A DNA stretch of 64,000 nt, from positions 13,821,282-13,885,281 of the forward strand of contig OX392536.1 of the NCBI GenBank assembly GCA_947623455.1. Direction: 5' to 3'. The notes beneath the pieces are model-generated. The model was not told the DNA's origin, did not search any database, and was given only the letters and a program-made list of their open reading frames with translations. The DNA is from Mimachlamys varia (Eukaryota > Mollusca > Bivalvia > Pectinida > Pectinidae). Made by a program: the position numbers and the translations under genes. Position 1 is the first letter of the stretch. The number at the start of each line of letters is the position of its first letter. Positions 61,544 through 64,000 of the stretch are shown here, piece after piece.

Positions 61544-63951
61544 CGTCTAAAATACACATCTGTCATCCAACTCCTCATCTCAAAATACATGTCTGTCATC
61601 CAACTCCTCATCTCAAAATACATGTCTGTCATCCAACTCCTCATCTCAAAATACACATCTGTCATCCAACTCCTCATCTCAAAATACATGTCTGTCATCC
61701 AACTCCTCATCTCAAAATACACATCTGTCATCCAACTCCTCGTCTCAAAATACACATCTGTCATCCAACTCCTCGTCTCAAAATACACATCTGTCATCCA
61801 ACACCTCGTCTCAAAATACACATCTGTCATCCAACTCCTCGTCTCAAAATACACATCTGTCATCCAACACCTCGTTTCAAAATACACATCTGTCATCCAA
61901 CTCCTCGTCTCAAAATACACATCTGTCATCCAACTCCTCGTCTCAAAATACATGTCTGTCATCCAACTCCTCATCTCAAAATACATGTCTGTCATCCAAC
62001 TCCTCATCTCAAAATACACATCTGTCATCCAACTCCTCATCTCAAAATACATGTCTGTCATCCAACTCCTCATCTCAAAATACACATCTGTCATCAAACT
62101 CCTCGTCTCAAAATACACATCTGTCATCCAACTCCTCGTCTCAAAATACACATCTGTCTTCCAACACCTCGTCTCAAAATACACATCTGTCATCCAACAC
62201 CTCGTTTCAAAATACACATCTGTCATCCAACACCTCGTTTCAAAATACACATCTGTCATCCAACACCTCGTCTCAAAATACACATCTGTCATCCAACACC
62301 TCGTCTCAAAATACACATCTGTCATCAAACTCCTCGTCTCAAAATACACATCTGTCATCCAACTCCTCGTCTCAAAATACACATCTGTCGTCCAACACCT
62401 CATCTCAAAATACACATCTGTCATCCAACACCTCGTTTCAAAATACACATCTGTCATCCAACACCTCGTCTCAAAATACACATCTGTCATCCAACTCCTC
62501 GTCTCAAAATACACATCTGTCATCCAACTCCTCATCTCAAAATACACATCTGTCATCCAACACCTCGTCTCAAAATACACATCTGTCATCCAACACCTCG
62601 TCTCAAAATACACATCTGTCATCCAACTCCTCATCTCAAAATACACATCTGTCGTCCAACTCCTCATCTCAAAATACACATCTGTCATCCAACACCTCGT
62701 CTCAAAATACACATCTGTCATCCAACTCCTCGTCTCAAAATACACATCTGTCATCCAACTCCTCATCTCAAAATACACATCTGTCATCCAACTCCTCATC
62801 TCAAAATACACATCTGTCATCCAACTCCTCATCTCAAAATACACATCTGTCATCCAACTCCTCGTCTCGAAATACACATCTGTCATCCAACTCCTCGTCT
62901 CAAAATACACATCTGTCATCCAACACCTCGTCTCAAAATACACATCTGTCATCCAACTCCTCATCTCAAAATACACATCTGTCATCCAACACCTCGTCTC
63001 AAAATACACATCTGTCATCCAACTCCTCGTCTCAAAATACACATCTGTCTTCCAACACCTCGTCTCAAAATACACATCTGTCATCCAACACCTCGTCTCA
63101 AAATACACATCTGTCATCCAACTCCTCATCTCAAAATACACATCTGTCGTCCAACTCCTCATCTCAAAATACACATCTGTCATCCAACACCTCGTCTCAA
63201 AATACACATCTGTCATCCAACTCCTCGTCTCAAAATACACATCTGTCATCCAACTCCTCATCTCAAAATACACATCTGTCATCCAATTCCTCATCTCAAA
63301 ATACACATCTGTCATCCAACTCCTCATCTCAAAATACACATCTGTCATCCAACTCCTCGTCTCGAAATACACATCTGTCATCCAACTCCTCGTCTCAAAA
63401 TACACATCTGTCATCCAACACCTCGTCTCAAAATACACATCTGTCATCCAACTCCTCATCTCAAAATACACATCTGTCATCCAACACCTCGTCTCAAAAT
63501 ACACATCTGTCATCCAACTCCTCGTCTCAAAATACACATCTGTCATCCAACTCCTCGTCTCAAAATACACATCTGTCATCCAACTCCTCGTCTCAAAATA
63601 CACATCTGTCATCCAACACCTCGTTTCAAAATACACATCTGTCATCCAACACCTCGTCTCAAAATACACATCTGTCATCCAACACCTCGTCTCAAAATAC
63701 ACATCTGTCATCAAACTCCTCGTCTCAAAATACACATCTGTCATCCAACTCCTCGTCTCAAAATACACATCTGTCTTCCAACACCTCGTCTCAAAATACA
63801 CATCTGTCATCCAACACCTCGTTTCAAAATACACATCTGTCATCCAACTCCTCGTTTCAAAATACACACCTGTCATCCAACTTCTCATCTCAAAATACAC
63901 ATCTGTCATCCAACTCCTCATCTCAAAATACACATCTGTCATCCAACACCT
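61544..63951. repeat. 2,408-bp HOR of array 3
   Basis: 73 monomers including one of 32 bp. Compared with the HOR at 58807 it has 16 more monomers (528 bp); the segment with CCAATTCC and CGTCTCGAAATAC is present in two versions (about 62640-63000 and 63150-63500). The next HOR starts at the marker at 63952. Confidence 0.82.
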
Positions 63952-64000
63952 CGTCTAAAATACACATCTGTCATCCAACTCCTCATCTCAAAATACATGT

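Larger units (their letters stand above)
42134..64000. repeat. 33-bp satellite, array 3 (right end outside window)
   Basis: About 663 monomers of the 33-bp family. Markers lie at 43343, 44464, 45684, 46937, 48619, 49377, 50597, 51949, 52179, 53630, 55180, 56037, 57950, 58807, 60687, 61544 and 63952. The left half (to ~53 kb) carries the AACACATCGTTTC class marker and monomers with CGAAATACGCATCTG; the right half lacks both and resembles array 1. The array is still running at base 64000. Long open frames (up to 1,134 codons) are by-products. Confidence 0.97.

Noticed and set aside
1..64000. Telomere repeats, rRNA and tRNA genes
   Set aside because: No run of TTAGGG-type repeats and no recognisable rRNA or tRNA sequence was seen by eye. 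A covariance-model scan could not be run and would settle the tRNA question.
1..64000. Monomer lengths 22, 33 and 44 bp as a sign of an 11-bp helical rule
   Set aside because: Other repeats in the window have units of 17, 21, 29, 34, ~36 and 57 bp, so the multiples of 11 are probably coincidence.

Overview
This window is eukaryotic, repeat-dominated DNA. I find no intact protein-coding gene, no rRNA or tRNA that I recognise, and no CRISPR array or other bacterial system. By reading the monomers I estimate that more than four fifths of the 64 kb is tandem repeat. The rest is AT-rich spacer, one dead CR1/L2-like LINE, a second LINE fragment and small inverted-repeat elements. An APE-type LINE whose ORF opens with a 2A-like motif, together with giant satellites, suggests an animal. 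A marine invertebrate such as a mollusc is plausible but unproven. The setting resembles subtelomeric, pericentromeric or other heterochromatin (inference).

Layout. 1-8455: 22-bp satellite, itself built from a ~3.03-kb and a ~1.08-kb segmental duplication. 8456-8590: short 34-41-bp repeats. 8591-11807: AT-rich spacer with a 110-bp foldback. 11808-12106: ten exact-length 29-bp repeats. 12107-15428: degenerate LINE carrying an endonuclease, a broken reverse transcriptase and, inside its reading frame, an expanded 21-bp minisatellite. 15498-28607: 33-bp satellite array 1. 28608-31550: spacer block with a small inverted-repeat element, 17-bp, 57-bp and 36-bp minisatellites. 31551-36993: 33-bp array 2. 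36994-42133: second copy of the spacer block (offset about 8.39 kb), extended by a longer 36-bp array, a 44-bp array and a LINE endonuclease fragment. 42134-64000: 33-bp array 3, running off the window.

The most structured signal is in the 33-bp satellite. It is organised into higher-order repeats (HORs), each opened by a single 32-bp marker monomer (CGTCTAAAA in place of CGTCTCAAAA). Almost every marker-to-marker distance is therefore 33n-1. HORs are nested: a 5,041-bp tandem duplication in array 1, a four-block ~5.0-5.3-kb super-HOR in array 3, and an 857-bp HOR that alternates with ~1.9-2.4-kb HORs at the right end. That same 857-bp HOR also occurs in array 1. Two sequence classes of HOR can be told apart by diagnostic monomers.

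The very long open frames across the 33-, 22-, 17-, 36- and 57-bp arrays arise because the monomers lack stop codons. They are not annotated as genes. The only protein-coding remains are the two retrotransposon relics. Nothing here indicates genes working together in a pathway.
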